Positions 1-9,147 of a stretch of 64,000 bases of DNA are shown one piece after another. Under the pieces are notes generated by a model, which did no database searches, was not told the DNA's origin, and saw only the letters and a program-made list of their open reading frames with translations. The position numbers were made by a program, and so were the translations under genes. Source of the stretch: Gaetbulibacter sp. 4G1 (GTDB taxonomy: Bacteria; Bacteroidota; Bacteroidia; Flavobacteriales; Flavobacteriaceae); assembly GCF_002741945.1 (NCBI RefSeq), contig NZ_MDVN01000024.1, positions 1 through 64,000 of the forward strand. Reading direction: 5' to 3'. Numbering within the stretch: the stretch's first letter is position 1; the number at the start of each line of letters is the position of its first letter.

Positions 1-1258
1 AACGGATCAGTAGTGGTTCCAGTAATAGAACCAGAACAGTTATCGTTAGTTGTAGGCGCTGTAGCTGTAGCAGAACATTCCCCTGTTACATCCGCAAGAG
101 TAGGCGTATCTGGATTAGTTACATCATCAACAATTACATTTTGTGGAACAACAATCGAATTTCCATTACCATCATCAAAAGTCCAGTTAATCACAAACGT
201 TCCTTGAGTAGTATATGTTAACGGATCAGTAGTGGTTCCAGTAATAGAACCAGAACAGTTATCTGTTGTAGTAGGAGCTGTTGCCGTTGCCGAACATTCT
301 CCTGTTACATCCGCAAGAGTAGGCGTATCTGGATTAGTTACATCATCAACAATTACATTTTGTGGAACAACAATCGAATTTCCATTACCATCATCAAAAG
401 TCCAGTTAATCACAAACGTTCCTTGAGTAGTATATGTTAACGGATCAGTAGTGGTTCCAGTAATAGAACCAGAACAGTTATCTGTTGTAGTAGGAGCTGT
501 TGCCGTTGCCGAACATTCTCCTGTTACATCCGCAAGAGTAGGCGTATCTGGATTAGTTACATCATCAACAATTACATTTTGTGGAACAACAATCGAGTTT
601 CCATTACCATCATCAAAAGTCCATGTGATAACAAAAGTACCTTGTGTGTTATAAGTTAATGGATCTGATGTAGTACCCGTAATAGTTCCTGAACAGTTAT
701 CTGTTGTAGTAGGAGCTGTTGCCGTTGCCGAACCTGATGTAGTACCCGTAATAGTTCCTGAACAGTTATCTGTTGTAGTAGGAGCTGTTGCCGTTGCCGA
801 ACATTCTCCAGTTACATCAGCTAATGTTGGTGTTGCAGGTGGTGTTACATCATTTACAATTACATTTTGATCAACATCAAAACTCTGTCCGTTACCATCA
901 TCAAAAGTCCATGTGATAACAAAAGTACCTTGTGTGTTATAAGTTAATGGATCTGATGTAGTACCCGTAATAGTTCCTGAACAGTTATCTGTTGTAGTAG
1001 GAGCTGTTGCCGTTGCCGAACATTCTCCAATTACATCCGCTAATGTTGGTGTTGCAGGTGGTGTTACATCATTTACAATTACATTTTGATCAACATCAAT
1101 ACTGTTTCCATTACCATCATCAAAAGTCCATGTGATAACAAAAGTACCTTGTGTGTTATAAGTTAATGGGTCTGATGTAGTACCCGTAATAGTTCCTGAA
1201 CAGTTATCTGTTGTAGTAGGAGCTGTTGCCGTTGCCGAACATTCTCCAGTTACATCCG
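1..1258 (-). repeat. 219-bp in-frame tandem repeats (HYR units)
   Basis: Units of 219 bp (73 codons) recur: equivalent positions sit at 13, 232 and 451 and again at about 801, 1020 and 1239. The units around 232 and 451 are almost identical at DNA level, including synonymous sites. The unit at 13 differs at several synonymous positions, and the 660-1258 group forms a second subtype. This points to recent amplification by unequal crossing-over or gene conversion. Confidence 0.9.
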
Positions 1259-3299
1259 CTAATGTTGGTGTATTTGGATCAACTGTATCAGCGATCGTAA
1301 TAGTTTGTGTTACATTGATTGAATTATTACAATCATCAGTTACACTATATGTTCTTGTTATAATTTCTGGATTTGTACCATTATCTGATACATCTGAAAC
1401 CCAAGCTACTATAGGATTAATACCTGAATTGTCAGCTTCATCATCTACTACTAAAATATCAGCAGGAGGTACGGTACCTCCACATTCTATATTAATTGGA
1501 GCAGGATTGCTAGCTGTAGGAGGTTCGTTAATATAATCTAAGTAATCAATATCTATAATACTAGGTGCTGGTACAGGTTCACCTGCACAAAGTCCAGAAA
1601 CTTGATATCCTAATATTAAAGGAAAGTTAAAAGAAATATTTGATATTGCTCCATTACCAACAATAGTACCTTCTAATGAAACCTCAGGGTTAAAAGACGG
1701 GTCAGTTAGTGTATTACAATCACTGGTTACAGTCAATCTAAAACTTATATCAGCTAAAACAGTATTAGGGTCAGAAGGAACAGGTAATGAGCCTAAATCC
1801 CATATTATTGCGCCATTAGGTCCGTGGACAGGGTCATTATCATAATACGGAACATTTGTTGTAGAAAATGGAGAATACGTATTAGAAGTTATGTTTAAAT
1901 TACTAGGGTTTACAGTCTCTGGAAGAGGAATAGTAATAATAGTATTAATTGTTGCTTCTGTACCAGTATTCTTTATTTCTAAAGTATAGTCTGAATATTG
2001 TCCAGGTTCTAAAATGTCTGGAGGACTAGGAGGGCTTCCGTTTATTGAAGTTATGTTTAATACACCTTCTGGTTCAGGAATATATGCATCAACAGAAAAT
2101 GTTGCATTAAAAATAATGTAAGTGTCTCGTGTAGATCCATATCTAAACCTAGTATATGTCTTATTGTTTGGAATAAGAACATTTCCTGTATTGTCTATGT
2201 CGAACATCACAATATCTAACCCTGAATTGTTTTGCAAATTTGGATTACGAGTATTTGCGGCTGGTCCAATACTAGAATTAAAAAAATTACCTGTGGTATT
2301 GCCACTATGTGATAGTCGTTGATAACTATTATCGTTTAGTGTTGTTAAATCATTTTCATCGTCATTGTTATCCGGTATTATCATTTCAAAGTAATCTCCT
2401 GATACTCCTATATCTCCTTCACCAGCCATTAAACCTAGCTTTAAGTTAACATCACCAAAAGGTACTGCATTAAACCCAGATACATCAATAGTATGGCTTG
2501 CAATTCCAGAATTTACAAAGGCATGGCCATCAAATACGGTAACATCTCTCCAATTCATTTTTGAATTTTCATAAACAATTACCATACCCCAACCACCATA
2601 ATAACCTGTACCACCACCATCACCTTCAACCAAAGCAATATCTGCGACAAAATATTCACCAATACCATTTGCTGTAACATATGCTGTTACATCTGCATAG
2701 CCAACATACATATTTCTTTCATCACCATTAGTAGGGTAAGCAATATTTATAGGGTCAGAAATTATTCCAGAAGCTCCAGCTGTAATTTCAGTATAACTTG
2801 AAGAAAGAGGTCCTTTAAGAGACACTTTACGCTTGTCAAAGTTTTTTGTTATTCCTCCTTTGGTTACTTGAAAAGTGTTTTGATCATTATCTCCATCAAG
2901 ATTGGGGTCGCTATTTGTGTCTTCTGACCTACCAGTCCAATAGAGTCCAGCATAAAGAATTTTAGAACAATCTGGGATTGCACCATTTTCGGTAGAGAAT
3001 GTTACTAAAGCTGAGGATGAATTAAGTGTATTGTTTCCAGGAACAGCAGTCCCATCAATATCAACATATTCCATGTCATTATTATTGTCTGTATTATTCC
3101 CATAGTTTACTAAAGTAAGGTTTGTATTTCCTACCATAGTAAAGTCACCCTTAATTGTATAATTTGAAGTTCTAGGTGAAAAAGGAACTCTTACCTGACT
3201 ATAACTACTAAAAATTGAGGTTATAAGTAAAACAGCAAATAACATCAATTTGATTGAATTGTTATTTGTGAAAGTTTTATTAGTGTATAGTTTTCTCAT
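1..3299 (-). CDS. Giant secreted HYR/Ig-like repeat surface protein (N-terminal part, runs off the window)
   Basis: The minus frame is open from an ATG at 3299 to the window edge (about 1,099 codons, no stop). Residues 1-35 form a signal peptide (LMLFAVLLITSIFSSYSQ). A roughly 350-residue unique region follows, then a DUF11-like segment rich in IKNTGTEATINT-type text. From about residue 590 there are HYR-like beta repeats of 73 residues with paired Cys (GECSATATAPTTTDNCSG) and a WTFDDGNGN strand. Such proteins are typical of flavobacterial cell-surface or gliding adhesins. A type IX secretion C-terminal domain would be expected but lies outside the window. It follows the small secreted gene at 3332-3853 by about 30 nt, so the two are probably co-transcribed. 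Function is inferred from architecture only. Confidence 0.8.
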   Translation of the reverse strand, partial: MRKLYTNKTFTNNNSIKLMLFAVLLITSIFSSYSQVRVPFSPRTSNYTIKGDFTMVGNTNLTLVNYGNNTDNNNDMEYVDIDGTAVPGNNTLNSSSALVTFSTENGAIPDCSKILYAGLYWTGRSEDTNSDPNLDGDNDQNTFQVTKGGITKNFDKRKVSLKGPLSSSYTEITAGASGIISDPINIAYPTNGDERNMYVGYADVTAYVTANGIGEYFVADIALVEGDGGGTGYYGGWGMVIVYENSKMNWRDVTVFDGHAFVNSGIASHTIDVSGFNAVPFGDVNLKLGLMAGEGDIGVSGDYFEMIIPDNNDDENDLTTLNDNSYQRLSHSGNTTGNFFNSSIGPAANTRNPNLQNNSGLDIVMFDIDNTGNVLIPNNKTYTRFRYGSTRDTYIIFNATFSVDAYIPEPEGVLNITSINGSPPSPPDILEPGQYSDYTLEIKNTGTEATINTIITIPLPETVNPSNLNITSNTYSPFSTTNVPYYDNDPVHGPNGAIIWDLGSLPVPSDPNTVLADISFRLTVTSDCNTLTDPSFNPEVSLEGTIVGNGAISNISFNFPLILGYQVSGLCAGEPVPAPSIIDIDYLDYINEPPTASNPAPINIECGGTVPPADILVVDDEADNSGINPIVAWVSDVSDNGTNPEIITRTYSVTDDCNNSINVTQTITIADTVDPNTPTLADVTGECSATATAPTTTDNCSGTITGTTSDPLTYNTQGTFVITWTFDDGNGNSIDVDQNVIVNDVTPPATPTLADVIGECSATATAPTTTDNCSGTITGTTSDPLTYNTQGTFVITWTFDDGNGQSFDVDQNVIVNDVTPPATPTLADVTGECSATATAPTTTDNCSGTITGTTSGSATATAPTTTDNCSGTITGTTSDPLTYNTQGTFVITWTFDDGNGNSIVVPQNVIVDDVTNPDTPTLADVTGECSATATAPTTTDNCSGSITGTTTDPLTYTTQGTFVINWTFDDGNGNSIVVPQNVIVDDVTNPDTPTLADVTGECSATATAPTTTDNCSGSITGTTTDPLTYTTQGTFVINWTFDDGNGNSIVVPQNVIVDDVTNPDTPTLADVTGECSATATAPTTNDNCSGSITGTTTDP
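665..802 (-). repeat. Perfect 69-bp tandem duplication inside one HYR unit
   Basis: Positions 665-733 and 734-802 are identical. The duplication is 23 codons, so the frame is kept, but it replaces the usual GECSATA start of a unit with TSGSATA. The extra partial unit therefore lacks one Cys of the normal pair. Confidence 0.9.
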
Positions 3300-3331
3300 G
3301 TCGTAATCTTTTATATTGACCTTATGCTTTA

Positions 3332-3853
3332 TTATGATGATGATTCAGTTTTATAAAAAATTCTTATGTTAGAATTTCTATTAGCCTTAACAAATTTTTT
3401 AATTTGCTGTTTTGTGCATTTGAAATCGCACCTAATAAATATGTATTTGAGGCTAGTAAGTTTATTATCTACAGTTAAATCCAATTTGTTATTTAAATCA
3501 CTGATTTTGTCAATGCTAATGGTAATTAACTCAACTTTATCATATTTCTTGTTACTTAATAACCCAAAGGATTTACTATCTCCAAATGTTATTTTTTTTA
3601 TATCACCTTCGCCATAAACTTTATTAACATTATTGTTGCTTATATATGCCGTTGTATGTAACTTTTGAGTTAGGTTGTAAAATTTACCTCTGTTTTTTTC
3701 TTTATATTTTTTTATTTTCACTTTTGACAGATCCTCATCATCTGTAAGTTCGAAAATATCATTTTCTTGAGCTGTAGCATTTCCTATAGAAAGTATAGAT
3801 ACTATGCATGCTAGTAAGAATGTGTAAAATGTTAAAGCCGGTTTATTTTTCAT
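3332..3853 (-). CDS. Small secreted protein of unknown function
   Basis: The product is 173 residues with a clear signal peptide (hydrophobic TFYTFLLACIVSILSIG, cleavage near ATAQ). The mature part is basic and lysine-rich, with KIKKYKEKNRGKFYN near its start and a Cys pair (CDFKCTKQQ) near its end. I recognise no family. It lies directly upstream of the giant HYR protein on the same strand, so it may be secreted with it or assist it. The start follows from the signal peptide position. Confidence 0.65.
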   Translation of the reverse strand: MKNKPALTFYTFLLACIVSILSIGNATAQENDIFELTDDEDLSKVKIKKYKEKNRGKFYNLTQKLHTTAYISNNNVNKVYGEGDIKKITFGDSKSFGLLSNKKYDKVELITISIDKISDLNNKLDLTVDNKLTSLKYIFIRCDFKCTKQQIKKFVKANRNSNIRIFYKTESSS

Positions 3854-4331
3854 AATTATTTAATTTAAACAATATTAATAAGCACTAGTTCAGCTTTTCA
3901 GTTACTATTAATAACTAAAAAACAACAAATAGAGTTATAAGTTTTCGAGGGAAAAACTGTGAGGGAAGCATTTGAAATCAATGCTTTTTTAAAAATGGAA
4001 ATTAGATTCGGGGTCATAATTTTTTCGTTTTAAGCAGGTAATTTTAAGTAGGTAACGCAAAACAACATATATGTTGCAGCTTTATCAAATAAAAATGTTC
4101 AATCACTTATAAATTCGATAAAAAGGGTAACGAAATCATTTTGTCGATTTTATTACTCAACTTGTCGATTGCTATTATACTATAACTATCTGTTATCTTG
4201 TAAATTAGGTTATTAATTTTCTCCATTCTGTTTTTTTAATTAACTTTCTAATAAATTATGGAACAAATAAATTGAATTTTATCGACAAAAACAACTTTTT
4301 ATCGATTAAAATTGCATTTAATCGAGTATTT
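3854..4331. other. Intergenic region with palindrome and spaced TCGAT motifs
   Basis: No convincing gene lies here. It holds a perfect 14-bp palindrome (CAACATATATGTTG, 4063-4076), two direct copies of TTGTCGATT at 4141 and 4162 (21 bp apart), and three ATCGA boxes at 4281, 4301 and 4321, spaced exactly 20 bp apart and ending just before the ATG at 4332. The regular helical spacing looks like a regulator-binding array. No regulator can be named. Confidence 0.4.
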
Positions 4332-4817
4332 ATGAAAAAACTAGTATTGATAAGGCACGCAAAATCCTCTTGGAAACATAATGTAATTGATCATGATAGA
4401 CCACTTAATAAACGAGGTGAAGATGATGTTGAGTTAGTCTCTAATCATTTAAAAAAGAGCAGATTGGAAGTTGATAAGGTGTTGTCTAGTGATGCTCTTC
4501 GAGCAAAGTTAACAGCTAATGTCTTTATTTCAAATTTAAATATTGATAAAGACCTAGTAAGCTTAAGTTACAATTTATATGATTTCTCTGGCATTAATCT
4601 AACTAAAGCTATTAAAGAGGTTGAGGCATCAATTAATTGCTTGATGGTTTTTGGTCATAATCATGCGATCACTGATTTTGTCAACACTTATGGTGATAAG
4701 TATATAGAAAACGTGCCAACTTGTGGGGTTACTATCATTAATTTTGATATAGAAAATTGGAAAGATTTGAATAAAGGCAAAACCATTTATACATTATTCC
4801 CTAAAGATTTAAAATAA
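4332..4817 (+). CDS. SixA-like histidine phosphatase
   Basis: A 161-residue histidine-phosphatase (phosphoglycerate-mutase-like) protein. The catalytic RHAKSSW stands at residue 8, and the second His is in FGHNHAITDF. Size and sequence fit the SixA group, which removes phosphate from phosphohistidine. The ATG at 4332 is chosen because it puts the catalytic strand at the very N-terminus as usual for the family. An in-frame ATG at 4272 would add 20 residues encoded by the ATCGA repeats. The gene precedes ppk1 by 81 nt on the same strand, suggesting a phosphate or polyphosphate theme. Confidence 0.8.
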   Translation: MKKLVLIRHAKSSWKHNVIDHDRPLNKRGEDDVELVSNHLKKSRLEVDKVLSSDALRAKLTANVFISNLNIDKDLVSLSYNLYDFSGINLTKAIKEVEASINCLMVFGHNHAITDFVNTYGDKYIENVPTCGVTIINFDIENWKDLNKGKTIYTLFPKDLK

Positions 4818-4865
4818 TACTCATTTTATAAATATATTGGCTATAAATAATTGCCCTAAATAGAA

Positions 4866-4873
4866 TATATTTG
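4866..4873 (+). promoter_or_regulatory. TAnnTTTG-type -7 box upstream of ppk1
   Basis: TATATTTG matches the Bacteroidota -7 consensus and lies 25 nt before the ppk1 ATG. No TTTG -33 box is present at the standard spacing, so this is only a partial match. Confidence 0.4.
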
Positions 4874-4898
4874 TTACTCCAATTTTTTAAGTAAAAAT

Positions 4899-6962
4899 AT
4901 GACCAAAGCCAATAAGCAAAACAACACTTATATAAATAGAGAAATTAGCTGGCTACAGTTTAATGCAAGAGTTTTACAAGAAGCATCAGATACAAGCGTT
5001 CCATTAATTGAAAGATTACGGTTTTTGGGTATTTTTTCTAATAATTTAGATGAATTTTTTAAAGTAAGATATGCTACGGTTAAAAGAATTGTAGAAGCAG
5101 GAAAAGGAGGAAAAAATCAGCTAGGAGGCATTAAAGCAAAAGAATTACTTGAAATAATTACGCAGATTGTTATAAAACAACAAAGCAAAAGTTTAGATAT
5201 TTTAAACACTATTAAAACTAAATTAGAAGAAGAAAATATTTATATAATTGATGAAACTCAAATTGATAATGCTCAACACAATTTTATAAAAAAGCACTTT
5301 GTAGAAAATGTAAGTCCAGCTCTTGTAACTATTATTTTGAATGATTTGGTACAACTTCCAAATTTAAAGGATACTGGAGCTTATTTGGCAGTTAGAATGA
5401 TAATGTCAGATAATAGTAAGCAATTTGCGCTATTAGAAATTCCAAAATCTATAAATCGCTTTGTAGAGTTACCTAAACAAGGAGATAAAAGTTATATTAT
5501 TTTAATTGATGATTTATTACGTCATTGCTTAGGCGACATATTTAATATTTTTGATTATAAGAGTATTTCAGCTCATATGATTAAAATATCTCGTGATGCA
5601 GAATTAGATTTTGAAAGTGACTTAAGTAAAAGTTTTATAGAAAAAATATCTGATAGTGTTAAACACAGACAAGTAGGAGAGCCAGTAAGATTTGTTTATG
5701 ATAAGACTATAGATAGCGATACTTTAGAATACTTGATGTCAAAAATGGGAATTGACGATACAGATAGTATCATTCCTGGTGGTAGATATCACAATAGGCG
5801 AGATTATATGGGTTTTCCAAGCTTAGGAAGAACCGACCTTCTTTATAATAAAATAGAACCATTACGTATTAAAGGCCTTAGTTTTGAGTCTAGTATTTTT
5901 GAAGCTATAGCTGCCAAGGAATATCTACTTTATGCGCCTTACCATAAGTTTTCCTATATAGTAAAATTTTTACGAGAAGCAGCGCTTGATCCTAAAGTAA
6001 GAACTATTAAAATTACTATTTATCGTTTGGCTGAAATTTCACATATAGCAAGCTCGCTTATCAATGCTGCTATTAATGGAAAAACAGTAACAGTATCTAT
6101 TGAGCTCCAAGCACGTTTTGACGAACAAGCCAATATAAATTATGCGCAACAGATGAAAGATGAAGGAGTCAATTTAATATTTGGTGTTCAAGGCTTAAAA
6201 GTGCATAGTAAAATGTGTGTTATAGAAAGGGAAGAGGAGAATAAGTTAAAGCGCTATGGTTTTATAAGCACCGGTAATTTTAACGAGTCTACCGCAAAAA
6301 TTTATACAGATTATACATTATTTACTTCAGATCAGAGTATTCTAAAAGATGTTAACAAGATTTTTAACTTCTTTGGAGCCAATTATAAAATTTTCAGATA
6401 TAAGCATTTAATAACTTCACCTCATTATACACAAAGCACAGTATATAAGCTTATTGATGCAGAAATAGAAAAAGTGAAAAATGGAGAAACTGGTAGAATT
6501 CGATTAAAAATGAATAGCATCTCTAGTTATGTTATGATTGATAAATTATATGAAGCTAGTCGAGCAGGTGTGAAAATTCAAATGATAGTTAGAGGAATTT
6601 GTTGTTTAATACCTGGTGTAGAAGGAATGAGTGAAAACATTGAAGTAATTAGTGTAGTTGATAAATTTTTAGAACATTCGAGGTTATATATTTTTGGAGA
6701 GGACGATGATTCTAAGGTTTATATATCATCAGCAGACTGGATGACAAGAAATATTGATACAAGAGTAGAAGTAAGTTGCCCTATTTATAATGACGCCTTA
6801 AAACAGGAAATTATTGACACTTATGCAATCTGTTGGAGTGACAATGTTAAAGCTAGATTAATAAATACTTCTCAAGAAAACGAATATAAATTAAATGATA
6901 AACAAAAAGTAAGATCGCAACTTGCTATTTATGATTATTATAAAAACAAGTTAGAGAACTAG
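4899..6962 (+). CDS. ppk1: Polyphosphate kinase 1
   Basis: Reversibly builds long-chain polyphosphate from ATP at the membrane or cytosol. The 687 residues match the usual family length. INREISWLQFNARVLQEA and NNLDEFFKVRYATVKR mark the N-terminal and head domains. The two phospholipase-D-like C-terminal domains carry the catalytic and second conserved His in LKVHSKMCVIER and FLEHSRLYIFG. ISTGNFNESTAKIYTDYTLF is another family block. The stop is followed after one base by the ATG of the exopolyphosphatase gene, so synthesis and breakdown enzymes form one operon. Confidence 0.97.
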   Translation: MTKANKQNNTYINREISWLQFNARVLQEASDTSVPLIERLRFLGIFSNNLDEFFKVRYATVKRIVEAGKGGKNQLGGIKAKELLEIITQIVIKQQSKSLDILNTIKTKLEEENIYIIDETQIDNAQHNFIKKHFVENVSPALVTIILNDLVQLPNLKDTGAYLAVRMIMSDNSKQFALLEIPKSINRFVELPKQGDKSYIILIDDLLRHCLGDIFNIFDYKSISAHMIKISRDAELDFESDLSKSFIEKISDSVKHRQVGEPVRFVYDKTIDSDTLEYLMSKMGIDDTDSIIPGGRYHNRRDYMGFPSLGRTDLLYNKIEPLRIKGLSFESSIFEAIAAKEYLLYAPYHKFSYIVKFLREAALDPKVRTIKITIYRLAEISHIASSLINAAINGKTVTVSIELQARFDEQANINYAQQMKDEGVNLIFGVQGLKVHSKMCVIEREEENKLKRYGFISTGNFNESTAKIYTDYTLFTSDQSILKDVNKIFNFFGANYKIFRYKHLITSPHYTQSTVYKLIDAEIEKVKNGETGRIRLKMNSISSYVMIDKLYEASRAGVKIQMIVRGICCLIPGVEGMSENIEVISVVDKFLEHSRLYIFGEDDDSKVYISSADWMTRNIDTRVEVSCPIYNDALKQEIIDTYAICWSDNVKARLINTSQENEYKLNDKQKVRSQLAIYDYYKNKLEN

Positions 6963-6963
6963 T

Positions 6964-7869
6964 ATGCTTTCAATAAAAAAATATGCAGCCATAGATATTG
7001 GTTCAAATGCTGTAAGACTTTTAATTTCAAATATTATTGAAGAGAAGGGGAAACCTGTACAGTTTAAAAAAAACTCGCTTGTTCGTGTGCCTATTCGATT
7101 AGGAGCCGATGTTTTTATTAAGAATAAGATTTCAAAAGAAAATACACAACGTATTTTAGATACTATGTTGGCGTTTAAACTTTTGATGAAATCTCATAAA
7201 GTAGTAAAATATAAAGCTTGTGCGACTTCTGCAATGCGAGAATCTAAAAATGGAAAAAAAATAGTTGATTTGGTTTTAGAGCATGCAGGAATAAGCATTG
7301 ATGTTATTGGAGGCGAAGAAGAAGCAGCTATTATTGCTGCTACAGACTTAAATAAATTTATTGATGGAAATAAAACATATTTATACGTTGATGTAGGTGG
7401 AGGTAGTACAGAGTTTACTGTTATACATCGAGGAGAACAAGTAGCTTCAAAATCATTTAAAATTGGTACGGTAAGGCTTCTTAACGATATGGTTAAAAAA
7501 GAGGCTTGGGAAGAATTACAAGATTGGATAGCTAATAGTGTAAAGCCTTATGATAAGATTGATGTTTTAGGTTCTGGTGGTAACATTAATAAAATCTTTA
7601 AAATATCAGGTAAAGCATTGGGTAAACCACTTACTTATTTTTACTTAAGTTCATATTATCATCAACTTCAAAGCTATTCTTATGAGCAACGTATTACAGA
7701 ACTTTCATTAAATCAAGATAGGGCAGATGTTATTATTCCGGCGATGCGAATTTACCTATCTGCAATGAAATGGAGTGGCTCTAAATATATATATGTGCCA
7801 AAAATTGGTTTGGCAGATGGTATCATAAAAAGTATATATTATGATACAGTTTCTAGCAATACACAGTAA
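6964..7869 (+). CDS. ppx: Ppx/GppA family exopolyphosphatase
   Basis: Hydrolyses terminal phosphate from polyphosphate (or pppGpp in GppA members). The 301 residues correspond to the two actin-like ATPase lobes only. The N-terminal phosphate-binding loop is AAIDIGSNAVRLLI and the second is YVDVGGGSTEFTVI. GSGGNINKIFKI follows in lobe II. The HD-type C-terminal extension of long enterobacterial Ppx is absent, as in other short family members. It starts one base after the ppk1 stop, so translation is probably coupled. Confidence 0.93.
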   Translation: MLSIKKYAAIDIGSNAVRLLISNIIEEKGKPVQFKKNSLVRVPIRLGADVFIKNKISKENTQRILDTMLAFKLLMKSHKVVKYKACATSAMRESKNGKKIVDLVLEHAGISIDVIGGEEEAAIIAATDLNKFIDGNKTYLYVDVGGGSTEFTVIHRGEQVASKSFKIGTVRLLNDMVKKEAWEELQDWIANSVKPYDKIDVLGSGGNINKIFKISGKALGKPLTYFYLSSYYHQLQSYSYEQRITELSLNQDRADVIIPAMRIYLSAMKWSGSKYIYVPKIGLADGIIKSIYYDTVSSNTQ

Positions 7870-7976
7870 AATTTTACCATTCATCTTTTAAAATATAGGT
7901 ATTATAATTTTATAATATATATTCGTCCGCATAAAATTGCTATTATTTTAAACCCAAACCTATTAAATAATAACTT

Positions 7977-8567
7977 ATGAAAAAATTATTACTATTAACA
8001 GTACTACTTAGTTTTTCATTTTGTGGATTTTCTCAAGATAAAGATTCTAATAAAGTTAAAGACTCAGTAAGTGTAAAGAAAAAAGAAGCTGCGTTTCATG
8101 GCGTAATGTATGGTGTAAGAGGTGGTTACAATATTTCTAACCTTAGTTTTGACACTGCGCACACCATGACTAATAAGCATAGAAATAGTATATATATTGG
8201 TTTTTTTGCTAATATTGGCCTATCTAAAACAGTTTCTTTAGTACCAGAAATTCAGTTTTCTGCTGAAGGTGCTAATGAGGAAAAATTACATTTAGATTAT
8301 ATACAAGCGCCTATTCTTTTAAGGTTTAGACTTAGTGAAAAAGTTCATATTGCAGCCGGTCCACAGGTAGGATTAAAAGTCCATAAATATGAAGATGGCG
8401 TTAAAAACTTTGCTTATTCAGGTGTTGGAGGTTTAGAATACAAACTATCTCACGTGCTTTTTGCTGATGTAAGATATACTTATGGTTTCTCTAATATTTT
8501 TGATGAAAAATTAAATGTTGAAGCTAAAAATTCTAATATCCAAATAGGAATCGGTTATAAATTTTAA
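7977..8567 (+). CDS. Outer-membrane beta-barrel protein (PorT-like family)
   Basis: 196 residues with a signal peptide (MKKLLLLTVLLSFSFCGFSQ). Amphipathic strands such as YGVRGGYNISNLSF and GVGGLEYKLSHVLFADVRYTYG follow, and the chain ends on the aromatic barrel signature IQIGIGYKF. This matches the Bacteroidota OMP_b-brl_2-type small barrels, a group that includes PorT, but nothing shows it is the secretion-system PorT itself. It overlaps the convergent miaE gene by four bases at its stop. Confidence 0.8.
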   Translation: MKKLLLLTVLLSFSFCGFSQDKDSNKVKDSVSVKKKEAAFHGVMYGVRGGYNISNLSFDTAHTMTNKHRNSIYIGFFANIGLSKTVSLVPEIQFSAEGANEEKLHLDYIQAPILLRFRLSEKVHIAAGPQVGLKVHKYEDGVKNFAYSGVGGLEYKLSHVLFADVRYTYGFSNIFDEKLNVEAKNSNIQIGIGYKF

Positions 8568-9145
8568 CCGTGTACAGTCTCATTTTTTCCGAGATTAGCC
8601 ATAATTTTACTCTCAAAATCAAGAAGTTGTTGCCATTTGGTGTCAACTTCTTTTTTGTTTCCGTACTGTCTTGCAAACCCTAAAAACATGGTATAATGAT
8701 TAGCCTCGCTTACCATTAGTTTTCTGTAAAAATCAGCTAATTCTTTATCTTGTAATTCTTCAGAAAGTAATCTAAAACGTTCACAGCTTCTGGCTTCTAT
8801 TAGTGCAGCATATAGCAAACGATGTACTAACTGTGTGGTTCTACTTCCACCTTTTGGAAAAAATTTAATTAGCTGTACAACATAGTCATCACGTCTGTCT
8901 CTACCTAAAGTCCAACCACGCTTTAAAATAATGTCGTGTACCATTTTAAAATGGCTTATTTCTTCTTTAACTAAAGCGACCATTTCTTGTACTAGCTCGG
9001 TATATTCAGGAAAACTAACAATTAAGGATATAGCTGTACTTGTTGCCTTTTGTTCGCAAAAAGCATGGTCTGTAAGTATTTCTTCAATATTCTTTTCTAC
9101 AATGTTAACCCAACGCGGATCGGTTGGTAGTTTTAATCCTAGCAT
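8564..9145 (-). CDS. miaE: tRNA-(ms2io6A)-hydroxylase
   Basis: Non-haem di-iron enzyme that hydroxylates the isopentenyl group of ms2i6A at tRNA position 37. The 193-residue ferritin-like helical fold carries the metal-ligand motifs EEISHFKMVH (ExxH), ALIEARSCERF and VSEANHYTMF (ExxH). The conserved start LGLKLPTDPRWV supports the ATG at 9145. It is followed downstream by the convergent barrel gene and preceded closely by a lipoprotein gene. Confidence 0.93.
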   Translation of the reverse strand: MLGLKLPTDPRWVNIVEKNIEEILTDHAFCEQKATSTAISLIVSFPEYTELVQEMVALVKEEISHFKMVHDIILKRGWTLGRDRRDDYVVQLIKFFPKGGSRTTQLVHRLLYAALIEARSCERFRLLSEELQDKELADFYRKLMVSEANHYTMFLGFARQYGNKKEVDTKWQQLLDFESKIMANLGKNETVHG

Positions 9146-9147
9146 AG

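Noticed and set aside
13-654. Three plus-strand frames of 64-67 codons repeated at 219-bp intervals
   Set aside because: They are antisense to the in-frame HYR repeats of the minus-strand gene and have no independent start signals.
1-1258. CRISPR-like array
   Set aside because: The unit is 219 bp, without short repeats and unique spacers, and it encodes one continuous protein.
4063-4076. Palindrome CAACATATATGTTG as another solitary attC-like site
   Set aside because: No second half with the 6-base spacer and inner arm is found near it.
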